Shown here one piece after another: positions 43,820 through 53,347 of a stretch of DNA of 64,000 nt (its first letter is position 1; each line of letters begins with the position of its first letter). The translations under genes and the position numbers were made by a program. Below the pieces are notes generated by a model. The model was not told the origin of the DNA. It ran no database searches and saw only the letters and a list, made by a program, of their open reading frames with translations. The stretch comes from JACJXF01 sp964404825 (lineage in GTDB: Bacteria; Bacteroidota; Bacteroidia; Bacteroidales; GCA-2748055), in assembly GCA_964404825.1 (NCBI GenBank), contig CAYOLQ010000006.1, positions 5,940 through 69,939 on the forward strand, read 5' to 3'.

Positions 43820-45072
43820 AAACTTGTATTTATAGCCGTAACAGGATCCATACGTGCGGCAGTCCATGCCGGAGCGAGACCTGATATAAGTCCAATAATA
43901 CTTGAAATGCCCAAACCCAGGATAATATTTCCAATCGTAAGATCGATAGAAAAGCCTGCAAGCAGATTAATAATCATCGTTCCCGACCAAACGAGAAAAA
44001 GACCGACGGCTCCGCCAAATACAGAAAGCAAAACGGCTTCAAACAGAAATTCAAACAGGATGAAAAAGCGTTTAGCGCCAAGAGCTTTTTGAATTCCGAT
44101 TTGGGTAGTTCTTTCTTTAACTCCCACGAACATAATATTTGCAATTCCGAACCCTCCTACTAAAAGGCTGAAAAGTCCGATGAACCACCCGGCCATGTTT
44201 AATACTTTAAAGAAACTATCCAGCGAATTGCTAAGCATACTGGTCTGATTCAGTGCAAAGTTATCTTCAGCATTAGGTTTTAATCTTCTGACCGATCGAA
44301 GAATTTGTCTTAATTCATCAATAAGTTCTTCATTGCTGATGTTTTCCCGGGCTTTGACCCACAATTCAGGATTGAAGTCTTCACTTTTGATGTCAATTAC
44401 ATTTCTGATAAAGGTCACCGGGAGGATAATTGACTCATCCATTGAATCAGAGAAAGTAGCTTTTCCTTCCTTGCTTATGATTCCGATAACTTTTAATTTG
44501 AACCCGTCTACCCGTAAGGTCTTTCCTATGGGATCGGTATTGGGAAAAAGATTACTTGCAATAGAATGACCTATAACCGCAATATTTCTTCCGCTGTTTA
44601 TTTCAAAACTGGTGAAATACCTTCCCTCTTCAAGTTCGATGGAACGAATTTTCTCGATGTTATTTGATACTCCGATAATACGTGAGTTATCAATCTTGTT
44701 ATTTTCGTATTTGAGTGTTTTGGAGGTTGATACTACAAAGCCAACTTCTTCTGCCATAACAGAACGGTATTCAATTTCCCTGTATTCTTCGAAAGTTGGA
44801 ACCGGACGGTTTACATATTTCCACCACTGGTATTCGGCACCGTTTTCTGCTGTCCATGGCCATTTCTGTACATAAACAATGTTGGTTCCAAGTGAATTCA
44901 GACTGGTCCGGATATTTGTTTCAAGGGAATCAACAATTGTAAAAACACTGATGATCGCAAAAATTCCAATGGTAATGCCCAATAAGGACAATATTGTTCT
45001 CAGCTTGTTCATGATTACCTGCTGAACGGCAAAAATGAAGCTCTCCTTAATTAGTCTGAACCGTAAAAACAT
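43816..45072 (-). CDS. MacB-like ABC transporter permease
   Basis: This 418-residue membrane protein has one N-terminal span (KLRTILSLLGITIGIFAIIS), a large periplasmic MacB_PCD domain (about 50-280) and three C-terminal spans of the FtsX fold (GLFSLLVGGFGIANIMFVGV, FLFEAVLLSVFGGAVGLFLV and the last near SSIIGLISGLAPAWTAARM, with the conserved end DPVTAIN). Such permeases pair with a LolD/MacB-type ATPase for lipoprotein or peptide export, or for mechanotransmission. No ATPase gene is adjacent, so its partner lies elsewhere. It is divergent from purH with 158 bases between. Confidence 0.88.
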   Translation of the reverse strand: MFLRFRLIKESFIFAVQQVIMNKLRTILSLLGITIGIFAIISVFTIVDSLETNIRTSLNSLGTNIVYVQKWPWTAENGAEYQWWKYVNRPVPTFEEYREIEYRSVMAEEVGFVVSTSKTLKYENNKIDNSRIIGVSNNIEKIRSIELEEGRYFTSFEINSGRNIAVIGHSIASNLFPNTDPIGKTLRVDGFKLKVIGIISKEGKATFSDSMDESIILPVTFIRNVIDIKSEDFNPELWVKARENISNEELIDELRQILRSVRRLKPNAEDNFALNQTSMLSNSLDSFFKVLNMAGWFIGLFSLLVGGFGIANIMFVGVKERTTQIGIQKALGAKRFFILFEFLFEAVLLSVFGGAVGLFLVWSGTMIINLLAGFSIDLTIGNIILGLGISSIIGLISGLAPAWTAARMDPVTAINTSF

Positions 45073-45198
45073 ATATTTTCAATAATCTTTAGAAACCTTT
45101 TTATTTTAAAATGAAACCATTTCCTTTGTAATACGATTATTATATACTTTATAAGGTATAATAAAGTCTAAAAGTACCTATTTTTAATTACTTTTTGA

Positions 45199-45206
45199 TA
45201 ACTTTG
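45199..45206 (+). promoter_or_regulatory. -7 promoter element for purH
   Basis: TAACTTTG matches TAnnTTTG exactly, 24 bases before the purH ATG. No convincing TTTG -33 element is seen at the expected distance, so confidence is moderate. Confidence 0.5.
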
Positions 45207-45230
45207 CAATAATTTATTAATGAATTGTAA

Positions 45231-46754
45231 ATGAATGATTTAAAACGAATTTCTACAGCCCTTATTTCAGTCTATTATAAAGACAAACTTGAACCGATTA
45301 TTGACCTTTTAAACGAATTAAATGTAAAAATCGTATCCACAGGGGGCACAAAGCAATTTATTGAAGACAGGGGAGTAAGTGTTCAATCCGTAGAAAATTT
45401 AACCGGTTATCCTTCAATACTGGGGGGAAGAGTTAAAACTCTTCATCCAAAAGTTTTCGGGGGAATACTTGCACGACGTGGTGAGGAAGGAGATTTGGAG
45501 CAACTTAAAAAATATGAGATTCCGGAGATTGATCTGGTAATAGTTGATCTGTATCCATTTGAGGAAACACTTACATCCGGTGCAGATGACCAGTCAATCA
45601 TTGAAAAAATAGATATTGGGGGAATATCTCTGATTCGCGGAGCGGCCAAGAATTTTAAAGATGTGCTCGTTGTTTCAGGAAGGGATCAATACGAAGAGCT
45701 GTATACACTTTTAAAAGAAAAGAAAGGTGCCAGCAGTCTGGAAGATCGAAGGAGATTTGCAGGAAAAGCATTCCAGGTTTCTTCGCATTATGATACAGCA
45801 ATATTCTCCTATTTTGATTCTGATGAGTTTTCAGCCTTTAAACAAAGTTTATATCCCGGGAAAAAATTAAGATATGGTGAAAATCCGCATCAGGAAGGTT
45901 TCTTTTTTGGGGATTTCGGGGATATGTTTGACCAGATTCATGGTAAGGAGATTTCGTACAATAACCTGCTCGACGTTGATGCAGCTGTTTGCCTTATCTC
46001 AGAATTTGATGATCCCACATTTGCAATCCTGAAGCATAATAATGCATGCGGACTGGCATCCCGCGAAAATCTTACCGATGCATGGAAGGATGCTTTGGCC
46101 GGTGATCCGATATCAGCCTTCGGGGGAGTTTTGATTACTAACGCAAAACTCGATGCCGCAACGGCCTCGGAAATGAATAGCTTGTTCTTCGAAATAATTA
46201 TTGCCCCCGCATATGAAGAAGAGGCAATTGAAATACTTAAACAGAAGAAAAACCGTATTATTCTTGTTCAGAAATCAGCGGAACTATCCGACAGAATAAG
46301 CCGGACGCTTCTCAATGGAGCAGTGGTGCAGGATCGTGATGTGTATATTGAGTCGGAAAAGGATTTGAAAGTCGTAACATTGGAATCCCCCGGAAAAAAA
46401 GAAATTGAAGATCTTCTGTTTGCTAACAAAATTGTGAAGCATACGAAGTCAAATGCAATAGTTCTCGTTAAAAACAAACAGCTTGTTGCAAGTGGAGTAG
46501 GGCAGACATCCAGGATTGATGCTTTGAAACAATCGATTGAGAAGGCGAAAAATTTCTCATTCGACCTTAAAGGTGCAGTAATGGCTTCAGATGCGTTTTT
46601 CCCTTTCGCAGATTCTGTTGAGATAGCATTTAATGCAGGAATCCTTGCGGTTATTCAACCCGGAGGATCAGTAAAAGATCAGGAATCTATTGATTTCTGC
46701 AACAGTCATAAGATGAGTATGGTATTTACAGGTATAAGACATTTTAAACACTAG
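45231..46754 (+). CDS. purH: AICAR formyltransferase/IMP cyclohydrolase PurH
   Basis: This 507-residue bifunctional enzyme catalyses the last two steps of IMP synthesis. Residues 1-145 are the methylglyoxal-synthase-like IMP cyclohydrolase domain (LISVYYKDKLEPIIDLLNEL, KIVSTGGTKQFIED, GGRVKTLHPKVFGGIL). The rest is the transformylase domain with KLRYGENPHQEG, LDVDAAVCLISEF, LKHNNACGLAS and the substrate motif AVMASDAFFPFADS. The chain ends VIQPGGSVKDQESIDFCNSH. It heads the operon leading into mreB 14 bases downstream, an arrangement common in Bacteroidetes. Confidence 0.97.
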   Translation: MNDLKRISTALISVYYKDKLEPIIDLLNELNVKIVSTGGTKQFIEDRGVSVQSVENLTGYPSILGGRVKTLHPKVFGGILARRGEEGDLEQLKKYEIPEIDLVIVDLYPFEETLTSGADDQSIIEKIDIGGISLIRGAAKNFKDVLVVSGRDQYEELYTLLKEKKGASSLEDRRRFAGKAFQVSSHYDTAIFSYFDSDEFSAFKQSLYPGKKLRYGENPHQEGFFFGDFGDMFDQIHGKEISYNNLLDVDAAVCLISEFDDPTFAILKHNNACGLASRENLTDAWKDALAGDPISAFGGVLITNAKLDAATASEMNSLFFEIIIAPAYEEEAIEILKQKKNRIILVQKSAELSDRISRTLLNGAVVQDRDVYIESEKDLKVVTLESPGKKEIEDLLFANKIVKHTKSNAIVLVKNKQLVASGVGQTSRIDALKQSIEKAKNFSFDLKGAVMASDAFFPFADSVEIAFNAGILAVIQPGGSVKDQESIDFCNSHKMSMVFTGIRHFKH

Positions 46755-46768
46755 AAAGAGGTAAGAAT

Positions 46769-47788
46769 ATGGGTTTGTTTTCGTTTCAACAGGAACTGGC
46801 AATTGATTTGGGTACAGCCAATACCCTGATAATTCATAATGACAAGGTAGTAGTTAATGAGCCTTCAATCGTTGCAATAGATGCCCGTACAGGGAAATTA
46901 ATTGCAATTGGCGAACTTGCCAGGCAGATGCATGGCAAAACACACGAGAATATTAAAACCATCAGGCCTCTGCGGGATGGGGTTATTGCCGATTTTGACG
47001 CTGCAGAGCAGATGATTCGCGGGATGATTAAGATGATCCCAAAGACAAACAGACTTTTTACGCCATCGTTAAAAATGGTGGTTTGCATCCCCAGCGGATG
47101 TACCGAAGTTGAAAGAAGGGCTGTCAGGGATTCATCCGAACATGCGGGTGGCAGGGATGTGTATATGATTTACGAACCAATGGCCGCTGCAATAGGAATT
47201 GGTATCGATGTTGAAGCACCCAATGGGAGCATGGTTGTTGATATCGGCGGAGGAACAACAGAAATTGCTGTTATCGCCCTTGGTGGGATCGTTTGTAACC
47301 AGTCGCTAAGGGTTGCAGGTGACGGATTTACTTCCGACATTCAGGCTTATATGAGACATCAGCATAATATTAAAATAGGTGAACGTACCGCTGAGGAGAT
47401 AAAGATTGTAGTGGGATCAGCTATTTCCGAACTGGATGCTCCTCCCCCGGATTTTAATGTACGCGGACCAAACCTTATGACAGCGATGCCTATTGAGATA
47501 CCAATTTCGTATCAGGAAATTGCGCATTGCCTTGATAAATCCATTTCAAAAATTGAAACTGCAGTACTTTCGGTGCTGGAACAGACTCCGCCTGAATTAT
47601 ATGCAGATATTGTTCAAAGAGGTATTTATCTTACCGGAGGCGGTGCATTACTGCGAGGTCTTGATAAACGGCTTACAGATAAAATCAATATCCCTTTTCT
47701 GGTTGCTGAAGATCCCTTGCAGGCTGTGGTTAGAGGCACAGGAATTGCGTTGAAAAATACCGATAAGTTTTCTTTCTTAATGCGTTAG
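46769..47788 (+). CDS. mreB: Rod-shape-determining actin homologue MreB
   Basis: This 339-residue actin-fold ATPase has LAIDLGTANTLI (phosphate 1), SMVVDIGGGTTEIAVIALGG (phosphate 2) and LTGGGALLRGLDKRL (adenosine motif). ERRAVRDSSEHAGGRDVYMI is also typical MreB. It forms membrane-associated filaments that direct lateral cell-wall synthesis together with MreC, MreD, PBP2 and RodA, all encoded next. The spacing of 14 bases from purH and 20 to mreC implies one transcript. Confidence 0.97.
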   Translation: MGLFSFQQELAIDLGTANTLIIHNDKVVVNEPSIVAIDARTGKLIAIGELARQMHGKTHENIKTIRPLRDGVIADFDAAEQMIRGMIKMIPKTNRLFTPSLKMVVCIPSGCTEVERRAVRDSSEHAGGRDVYMIYEPMAAAIGIGIDVEAPNGSMVVDIGGGTTEIAVIALGGIVCNQSLRVAGDGFTSDIQAYMRHQHNIKIGERTAEEIKIVVGSAISELDAPPPDFNVRGPNLMTAMPIEIPISYQEIAHCLDKSISKIETAVLSVLEQTPPELYADIVQRGIYLTGGGALLRGLDKRLTDKINIPFLVAEDPLQAVVRGTGIALKNTDKFSFLMR

Positions 47789-47808
47789 AAGAGGAGTGAG
47801 ATTATGCA

Positions 47809-48633
47809 ATGAGGAATCTTCTGAACTTTTTTCTACGGAATTATTTTGTTTTCCTCTTTCTGTTTCTGGAAGGAATCTCATTTATATTAATTATTCAATA
47901 TAATGACTTTCAGAAGTCGGGTTTTATAGGCGCTACCAGAAGCATTACATCTGCTATTCAGGAAAATTTTTCGGGCATACGTTCATTTTTTCATCTGAGA
48001 ATTGAGAACGAGGTTTTATCTGCCGAAAATGCGCGCCTCCGAAATGAACTTTCGAAAAAAGGAATTCCGGAGGCAGCTCCGGGAATGGTAATTGATACGG
48101 TGAGCCGCACTTCATATACCTATATTCCTTCCCGAGTTGTCAGCTCTTCTGTAAACAAACAATATAATTACCTAACGGTTAACAAGGGTAAAATGCAGGG
48201 CGTTTACCCCGATATGGCTGCCATTTCTGAAACCGGTGTTGTTGGTATTGTGGTCGCTGCCTCCGATAATTATTCAACAATTATTCCTATCCTGAACCGT
48301 AACTTCAGATTAAGCGCAAGGTTAAAAAGGAATATGTTCTTTGGAATTGTTGAGTGGGAAGGAAGATCACCTGAATATGTAAGTTTTCGTGAGATTCCGG
48401 TTCATGTTGATGTACAGCCCGGAGACACTGTGGTTACCAGTGGCTTCTCTGCAGTTTTTCCTGAAGGGATTATGGTTGGTACAGTGGAGAGTGTAAATGA
48501 AACAGGGGGGAACTTCCATGAGATAGCCCTGAAATTATCAACCGATTACAGAAAACTTTATCATGTAAACCTGATCCGTTTTTCTTTTAAGACGGAGCTG
48601 GAAACGCTAGAAAACAGTACAAGGAATGATTAG
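47809..48633 (+). CDS. mreC: Rod-shape-determining protein MreC
   Basis: This 274-residue protein has a single N-terminal membrane span (NYFVFLFLFLEGISFILIIQ), a coiled coil (about 65-85, IENEVLSAENARLRNELSKK) and two periplasmic beta-barrel domains (YNYLTVNKGKMQGVYPDMAA, ETGVVGIVVAASDNYSTIIP, VQPGDTVVTSGFSAVFPEGI). It links MreB filaments to PBP2 in the periplasm. Its last 8 bases overlap the start of mreD, so the two are translationally coupled. Confidence 0.93.
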   Translation: MRNLLNFFLRNYFVFLFLFLEGISFILIIQYNDFQKSGFIGATRSITSAIQENFSGIRSFFHLRIENEVLSAENARLRNELSKKGIPEAAPGMVIDTVSRTSYTYIPSRVVSSSVNKQYNYLTVNKGKMQGVYPDMAAISETGVVGIVVAASDNYSTIIPILNRNFRLSARLKRNMFFGIVEWEGRSPEYVSFREIPVHVDVQPGDTVVTSGFSAVFPEGIMVGTVESVNETGGNFHEIALKLSTDYRKLYHVNLIRFSFKTELETLENSTRND

Positions 48634-49132
48634 AATTTATGTAAGAAATATTCTCAGTTTCTTTGTTTTAATACTTTTACAGGTATTACTACTGGATAAC
48701 ATTCAACTGGGTGGTTATCTGAATCCGTATTTCTATGTGATTTTCATCATTCTTATGCCATTTCAAACTCCAAGATGGATGCTGATTATTCTTGCTTTCT
48801 TTTTGGGTCTCAGCATAGATCTTTTTAACGGAACTCCCGGTATGCACGCTGCCGCAACGGTGTTTATGGCATTCGCAAGACCTTTTGTCCTTAAAAATTT
48901 CTCTCCACGGGAAGGATATGAATCCGGATCATTCCCGCGAATTCACTATTATGGAATCGAATGGTTTACAAAGTATGCCCTTATCCTGGTTTTGTCACAT
49001 CACCTTTTTCTGTTCTTTATTGAAACTTTTCATTTCTCCGATCTGTTTTTTACTCTCGGCAGGATTATCAGTAACACAATTCTTACCAGCCTTATTATAG
49101 TGCTGAGTCAGTTTTTCATTTACCGGAAATGA
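48626..49132 (+). CDS. mreD: Rod-shape-determining protein MreD
   Basis: This 168-residue membrane protein has four to five spans (ILSFFVLILLQVLLLDNI, PYFYVIFIILMPFQTPRWML, LIILAFFLGLSIDLFNGTPG), including the typical G.DLF pattern. Sequence conservation in this family is weak, but the position between mreC and the PBP2 gene decides the call. It overlaps both neighbours: 8 bases with mreC and 4 bases (ATGA) with mrdA. Confidence 0.9.
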   Translation: MIRIYVRNILSFFVLILLQVLLLDNIQLGGYLNPYFYVIFIILMPFQTPRWMLIILAFFLGLSIDLFNGTPGMHAAATVFMAFARPFVLKNFSPREGYESGSFPRIHYYGIEWFTKYALILVLSHHLFLFFIETFHFSDLFFTLGRIISNTILTSLIIVLSQFFIYRK

Positions 49133-50952
49133 TTACCCAATATTCCCAAAGAAAATTCATTATAGGAGGGATAATTCTTCTTACAGGATTTATTTTAGTA
49201 GTCCGTTTGTTCTACCTGCAGGTTATCAACCCGAGCTATAAGCTTTCAGCTGAAAACAATTCGAAGAGGGAAGTTATTCAGTATCCGGCCAGAGGATTGA
49301 TGTATGACCGGAATGGGGTGATGCTGGTTTCCAATCAGGCTGCATACGATGTTATGCTTACTCCCGGGCAATTATCAGCATTCGACACAGTATCGCTATG
49401 TGAAATCCTGGGAATTCAGGTTGATGAGGTCAGAACAGGTATTATTAAAGCAAAACAATACTCCAGTTTCGCACCCACCGTATTCATGAAGCAATTGCCA
49501 GGAGAAATAGCTTCCGTTCTTCAGGAACAGTTGTATAAATTCCCTGGATTTTTTGTTCAGACAAGAACGCTCAGGAAATATCCCCGTAATATTGCCGCCC
49601 ACCTTATGGGGTATGTTGGAGAAGTAGATAAAGGGATAATTTTAAAGAATCCCTATTACCAGATGGGCGATTACATTGGTATCAGCGGGATTGAGAAGTA
49701 TTATGAAGAAATTCTGAGAGGACAGAAGGGAAAGAAAAATTACCTTGTCGATGTCCATAGCCGGATAACGGGCAGTTATCAGGAAGGAAGATACGATGAG
49801 CCTGCAAGGATAGGTGCAGACATCACCCTCACAATTGATGCTGATTTACAGGAGTATGGCGAAAAACTCATGAAAAACTTTACGGGAAGCATTGTTGCTG
49901 TAGAGCCTGAGACCGGTGAGGTGCTTTGTCTGGTAAGCACGCCTTCGTATCAGCCTGATTTACTTGTAGGGAGAGGTCTGAGCAGGAATTTTAATATGCT
50001 TTCCGGCGATACCCTGATGCCATTGTTTAACAGAGCGCTTGCTGCTTCTTATCCCCCGGGATCCACCTTTAAAATTATAAATGCCCTGATTGGTTTACAG
50101 GAAAAGGTTATCACTCCTGCTTCACAATTCGGTTGTCAGGGAGGGTATTCGTTCAGAGGCCAGTTTTTGGGTTGTCATATCCACCGATCCCCCCTTGACC
50201 TGAGAGAAGGAATTCAGCATTCCTGCAATGCTTATTTTGTAAATGTGTTTAAAAAGATCATGGAAGATCCTGATTTTGGTTCAACACAGGATGCATTTAA
50301 TAACTGGAGGAAGCATCTTTTGTCATTTGGACTCGGAAATGTAATGAACTCCGATTTATCGGGTGAGCTTAAGGGTTTTATACCAAAAGACGAATATTTC
50401 AACAGGTATTATGGAGAAGGTCATTGGAATTTTCTTACAATTCGTTCCATGGCTATCGGTCAGGGAGAATTGGGTGTTACTCCTCTTCAGATGGCCAACA
50501 TTACAGCAACAATTGCAAATAAAGGGTATTATTTTGTACCCCATGTATTGAAATCTGTCAAAGGAGTGGATACCATCTCGAATGTGTTTAAGGAAAAGCA
50601 TTTCACTCAGATCGACACGTCCTATTTTACTGTAGCTATTGATGGGATGGAACTGGCTGTTAACGGGGGAGCAGGAAGTACAGCAGGCAGAGCCAGAATT
50701 GAAGGGATTATTGTTTGTGGCAAGACCGGAACGGCTGAAAATCCTCACGGTGAGGACCATTCAATTTTTATTGCCTTCGCTCCCCGCGAAAACCCGAAGA
50801 TTGCAATTGCTGTTTATATTGAAAACGGAGGATTTGGAGGCACATGGGCAGCTCCGGTGGCAAGTCTGATGATTGATGAGTACCTTACTGGCGAAGTAAA
50901 ACGGCAATATCTGGAAGAGTATATTTATAATGGATTAATAAAAAAAGACTAG
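49129..50952 (+). CDS. mrdA: Penicillin-binding protein 2 (transpeptidase)
   Basis: This 607-residue elongasome transpeptidase has one membrane anchor (FIIGGIILLTGFILVVRLFY), a pedestal domain (about 40-220) and a transpeptidase domain. The latter carries catalytic Ser312 in PPGSTFKI, the SxN motif S365-C-N367 and the KTG box beginning at Lys532 (CGKTGTAE). It cross-links glycan strands with RodA as partner polymerase. Its stop codon overlaps the rodA GTG by one base, as in coupled genes. Confidence 0.95.
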   Translation: MITQYSQRKFIIGGIILLTGFILVVRLFYLQVINPSYKLSAENNSKREVIQYPARGLMYDRNGVMLVSNQAAYDVMLTPGQLSAFDTVSLCEILGIQVDEVRTGIIKAKQYSSFAPTVFMKQLPGEIASVLQEQLYKFPGFFVQTRTLRKYPRNIAAHLMGYVGEVDKGIILKNPYYQMGDYIGISGIEKYYEEILRGQKGKKNYLVDVHSRITGSYQEGRYDEPARIGADITLTIDADLQEYGEKLMKNFTGSIVAVEPETGEVLCLVSTPSYQPDLLVGRGLSRNFNMLSGDTLMPLFNRALAASYPPGSTFKIINALIGLQEKVITPASQFGCQGGYSFRGQFLGCHIHRSPLDLREGIQHSCNAYFVNVFKKIMEDPDFGSTQDAFNNWRKHLLSFGLGNVMNSDLSGELKGFIPKDEYFNRYYGEGHWNFLTIRSMAIGQGELGVTPLQMANITATIANKGYYFVPHVLKSVKGVDTISNVFKEKHFTQIDTSYFTVAIDGMELAVNGGAGSTAGRARIEGIIVCGKTGTAENPHGEDHSIFIAFAPRENPKIAIAVYIENGGFGGTWAAPVASLMIDEYLTGEVKRQYLEEYIYNGLIKKD

Positions 50953-52364
50953 TGAAAAGAGGAAATCTCATAGCAAATCTCGACTGGATTACCGTTATGC
51001 TATTTTTGTTGATGGTTTTTCTGGGATGGCTGAATATTTTCTCGGCCGTTTACAGCGATAGCCATCCTAGTATTCTTGATTTTGACCAGAAATACGGAAA
51101 GCAATTTCTTTGGATTCTTGCAGCAATTTTTATTGCAATTGCAATTTTAGTGATTGATCACAGGTTTTATGAGTTTTTCGGTTATTTTATATATGGAATT
51201 GCAATTTTTACTCTATTGGCAGTGCTTATAATTGGAAAAGAAATTAACGGTTCAAAAAGCTGGTTTGTAATGGGAGGATTCCAGATACAGCCCTCCGAAT
51301 TTGCAAAACCAGCTGTTGCTCTGGCACTGGCCAAATATTTAAGCACATTTAATATTAATATTCATAAGGCCAGGACATTTCTTAAAGTAGCCATTATCAT
51401 TTTTCTACCATCCCTGCTAATTTTACTTCAACCGGATACCGGATCCGCTCTGGTATTCTTTGCTTTTGTTTTACCTCTTTACCGCGAGGGATTTTCGGGG
51501 ATGATACTGATAACCATGTTTACATTTGCACTGTTATTCATTCTTGTACTTTTAATTAATGAATTGATTCTTCTGTTTATAATTTTATTTGTTGCTTTCC
51601 TCGCCTGCTGGTTACTTTTCAGAAATATCAAAACTTTTATCACAACTCTCCTTATTTATACTGGCTATTTTATACTTATTTATGGAATAGCTTATGCCAT
51701 GGGTAAGGAAAATGCATATTATGCATCTGCTCTGATTGCCTTTGGCTTATCTGTGGCGACTTATCTGGCTTTAGTATATTTTTACAGGATTCGCAATGCT
51801 GTTAAATTGCTTCTTGCGATTGCAGTAGTTGTGGTTTATACTGTGGCGGTAGATTTTGCTTTTGAAAATTTTCTAAGCGATTATCAGCAAAGGCGCGTGA
51901 ACATCATGCTGGGTATTCAGAGCGACCCTCTTGGAGCAGGCTACAATGTGAATCAATCTTTAATTGCCATCGGATCAGGTGGATTCTCGGGAAAAGGGTT
52001 TTTACAGGGCACACAAACGAAACTCGATTTTGTACCTGAACAAAGCACAGACTTCATTTTTTGTACGGTCGGAGAGGAATGGGGATTTTTGGGAGCATTC
52101 TTTATAACCGGCTTATTCCTTGCGCTATTTTTCAGACTAATACAGCTGGCCGAGAGGCAGAAAGAAACTTTTGCCAGGGTTTATGGCTATGGGGTTATAA
52201 GCGTAATATTTATTCATTTCTTCATTAACATTGCAATGACGATAGGATTTTTTCCTGTGGTAGGTATACCTCTGCCTTTTTTCAGTTACGGAGGTTCGTC
52301 GTTGTGGGCATTTACAATACTTCTGTTTATTTTTCTGAGACTGGATGCCGGTAGACTGGAATGA
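50952..52364 (+). CDS. rodA: Peptidoglycan glycosyltransferase RodA
   Basis: This 470-residue SEDS-family membrane protein starts with GTG, whose G is the last base of the mrdA stop TAG. There are about ten to twelve spans. Landmarks are GSKSWFVMGGFQIQPSEFAK, FLPSLLILLQPDTGSALVFF, SLIAIGSGGFSGKGFLQGTQ and VGIPLPFFSYGGSSLWAFT. It polymerises lipid II for the cell wall with PBP2. It is about 100 residues longer than E. coli RodA owing to an extra hydrophobic stretch at about 185-290, a feature I have seen described for Bacteroidetes RodA proteins. Confidence 0.94.
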   Translation: MKRGNLIANLDWITVMLFLLMVFLGWLNIFSAVYSDSHPSILDFDQKYGKQFLWILAAIFIAIAILVIDHRFYEFFGYFIYGIAIFTLLAVLIIGKEINGSKSWFVMGGFQIQPSEFAKPAVALALAKYLSTFNINIHKARTFLKVAIIIFLPSLLILLQPDTGSALVFFAFVLPLYREGFSGMILITMFTFALLFILVLLINELILLFIILFVAFLACWLLFRNIKTFITTLLIYTGYFILIYGIAYAMGKENAYYASALIAFGLSVATYLALVYFYRIRNAVKLLLAIAVVVVYTVAVDFAFENFLSDYQQRRVNIMLGIQSDPLGAGYNVNQSLIAIGSGGFSGKGFLQGTQTKLDFVPEQSTDFIFCTVGEEWGFLGAFFITGLFLALFFRLIQLAERQKETFARVYGYGVISVIFIHFFINIAMTIGFFPVVGIPLPFFSYGGSSLWAFTILLFIFLRLDAGRLE

Positions 52365-52380
52365 TAATAACCCGAGTTAA

Positions 52381-52430
52381 CCTGTCATTCCGATCCGCCT
52401 AAGGCAGAGAGGAATCTCATAAGATTTACC
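52381..52430. repeat. Candidate dispersed intergenic repeat
   Basis: The run CCTGTCATTCCGATCCGCCT ... GAGGAATCTCATAAGATTTA resembles the TCATTCCGA/GAGGAATCT family of intergenic repeats found in many bacterial genomes. It lies in the 99-base gap between rodA and the convergent ACP phosphodiesterase gene. Only one copy is in this window, so the repeat nature rests on memory of the pattern. Confidence 0.4.
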
Positions 52431-52463
52431 AGACAACAATGATTACTTATCTTTAAAAGTCTA

Positions 52464-53072
52464 TTATTCAGTCACCCTGGGAAGGCCTGTAATTATTCCA
52501 TGTTCATTTTCCACAAAAATGCGGATATCGTCGAAGAACATGAGAAACTCATTACGCATTTCCACTTCTCTTTCTCTCAGTATGCCAACTGCGAAAGTTG
52601 AATAATCAGGAAGAGAGGTGCGGCTTGACATACGGTGCAATACTTCTTCAATACCATCAATACTGGAATATTTTAACAGCCAGTTGTTCCTGATAAAGTT
52701 GGGAAACCAGTTTTTTATCCCCTGAGGATAATCATAATAATGCTTCTTAAGTGTTGCGAAGACATAATCAACATATGTATTAAGCTCTACCGGACTATAA
52801 ACATCCCAACTGCTCGATAAAAAATAGTCGTAGAATATATCCGTCACAATTCCTGAGTACTTTCCATATTTTTCTGAAACATGCGCCCGGCTTAGTTTTG
52901 TAACAGGGTGACTATCGGTATAGCTGTCGATATAACGGTGCAGCATAATGCCTTTTCTGATTTTTTCAGGATAGTACAGGTATTCCTTTCCCTTTACATA
53001 ATCACCAATAAAATTACCCACCATAATTTCTTCATGGTTACCGGAAAGATAGAGATGGGCAAGAAAATTCAT
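52464..53072 (-). CDS. ACP phosphodiesterase (AcpH, DUF479) family protein
   Basis: I start at the ATG at 53072 (MNFLAHLYLSGNHEEIMVGN), the universal beginning of this family, and not at the longer frame, which adds 39 unlikely residues. The 202 residues include NFIGDYVKGKEYLYYPEKIR, GIMLHRYIDSYTDSHPVTKL and YGKYSGIVTDIFYDYFLSSS, with the HD-like His/Asp pattern of a metal phosphodiesterase. Homologues remove phosphopantetheine from acyl carrier protein. It is monocistronic and convergent with rodA. Confidence 0.85.
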   Translation of the reverse strand: MNFLAHLYLSGNHEEIMVGNFIGDYVKGKEYLYYPEKIRKGIMLHRYIDSYTDSHPVTKLSRAHVSEKYGKYSGIVTDIFYDYFLSSSWDVYSPVELNTYVDYVFATLKKHYYDYPQGIKNWFPNFIRNNWLLKYSSIDGIEEVLHRMSSRTSLPDYSTFAVGILREREVEMRNEFLMFFDDIRIFVENEHGIITGLPRVTE

Positions 53073-53291
53073 CAGAACTGTTTGAAAGATTATATAACGT
53101 ACACTAGCTCTGTAAATTACAATAATCGCACCATTTTTCCTAACTATTTGGCTAAAAGCAGGATCTGATTTTTTGATATTATTAAACATATAATCATTTA
53201 CTTGTTCCCATACTCTTTAAACGTCAATAAATCAATACTATAAGCTAATTGTATTTATTCTGAAAATAATCAATGTATGTTATTTAATAGC

Positions 53292-53319
53292 TTGTATTTA
53301 TCTCAAAAAGATAACTTTG
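53292..53319 (+). promoter_or_regulatory. Bacteroidetes-type promoter of the cDPGS-like gene
   Basis: TTG (53292-53294), a 17-base spacer, and TAACTTTG (53312-53319), a perfect TAnnTTTG match, 28 bases before the ATG. This is the best promoter candidate in the window. Confidence 0.6.
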
Positions 53320-53347
53320 CTTTTCAAAAATTAATAACGAAAACTAT

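Noticed and set aside
45130..45165. AT-rich inverted repeat (TATAC/GTATA) between the ABC permease and purH
   Set aside because: Too short and AT-rich to separate from chance in this base composition.
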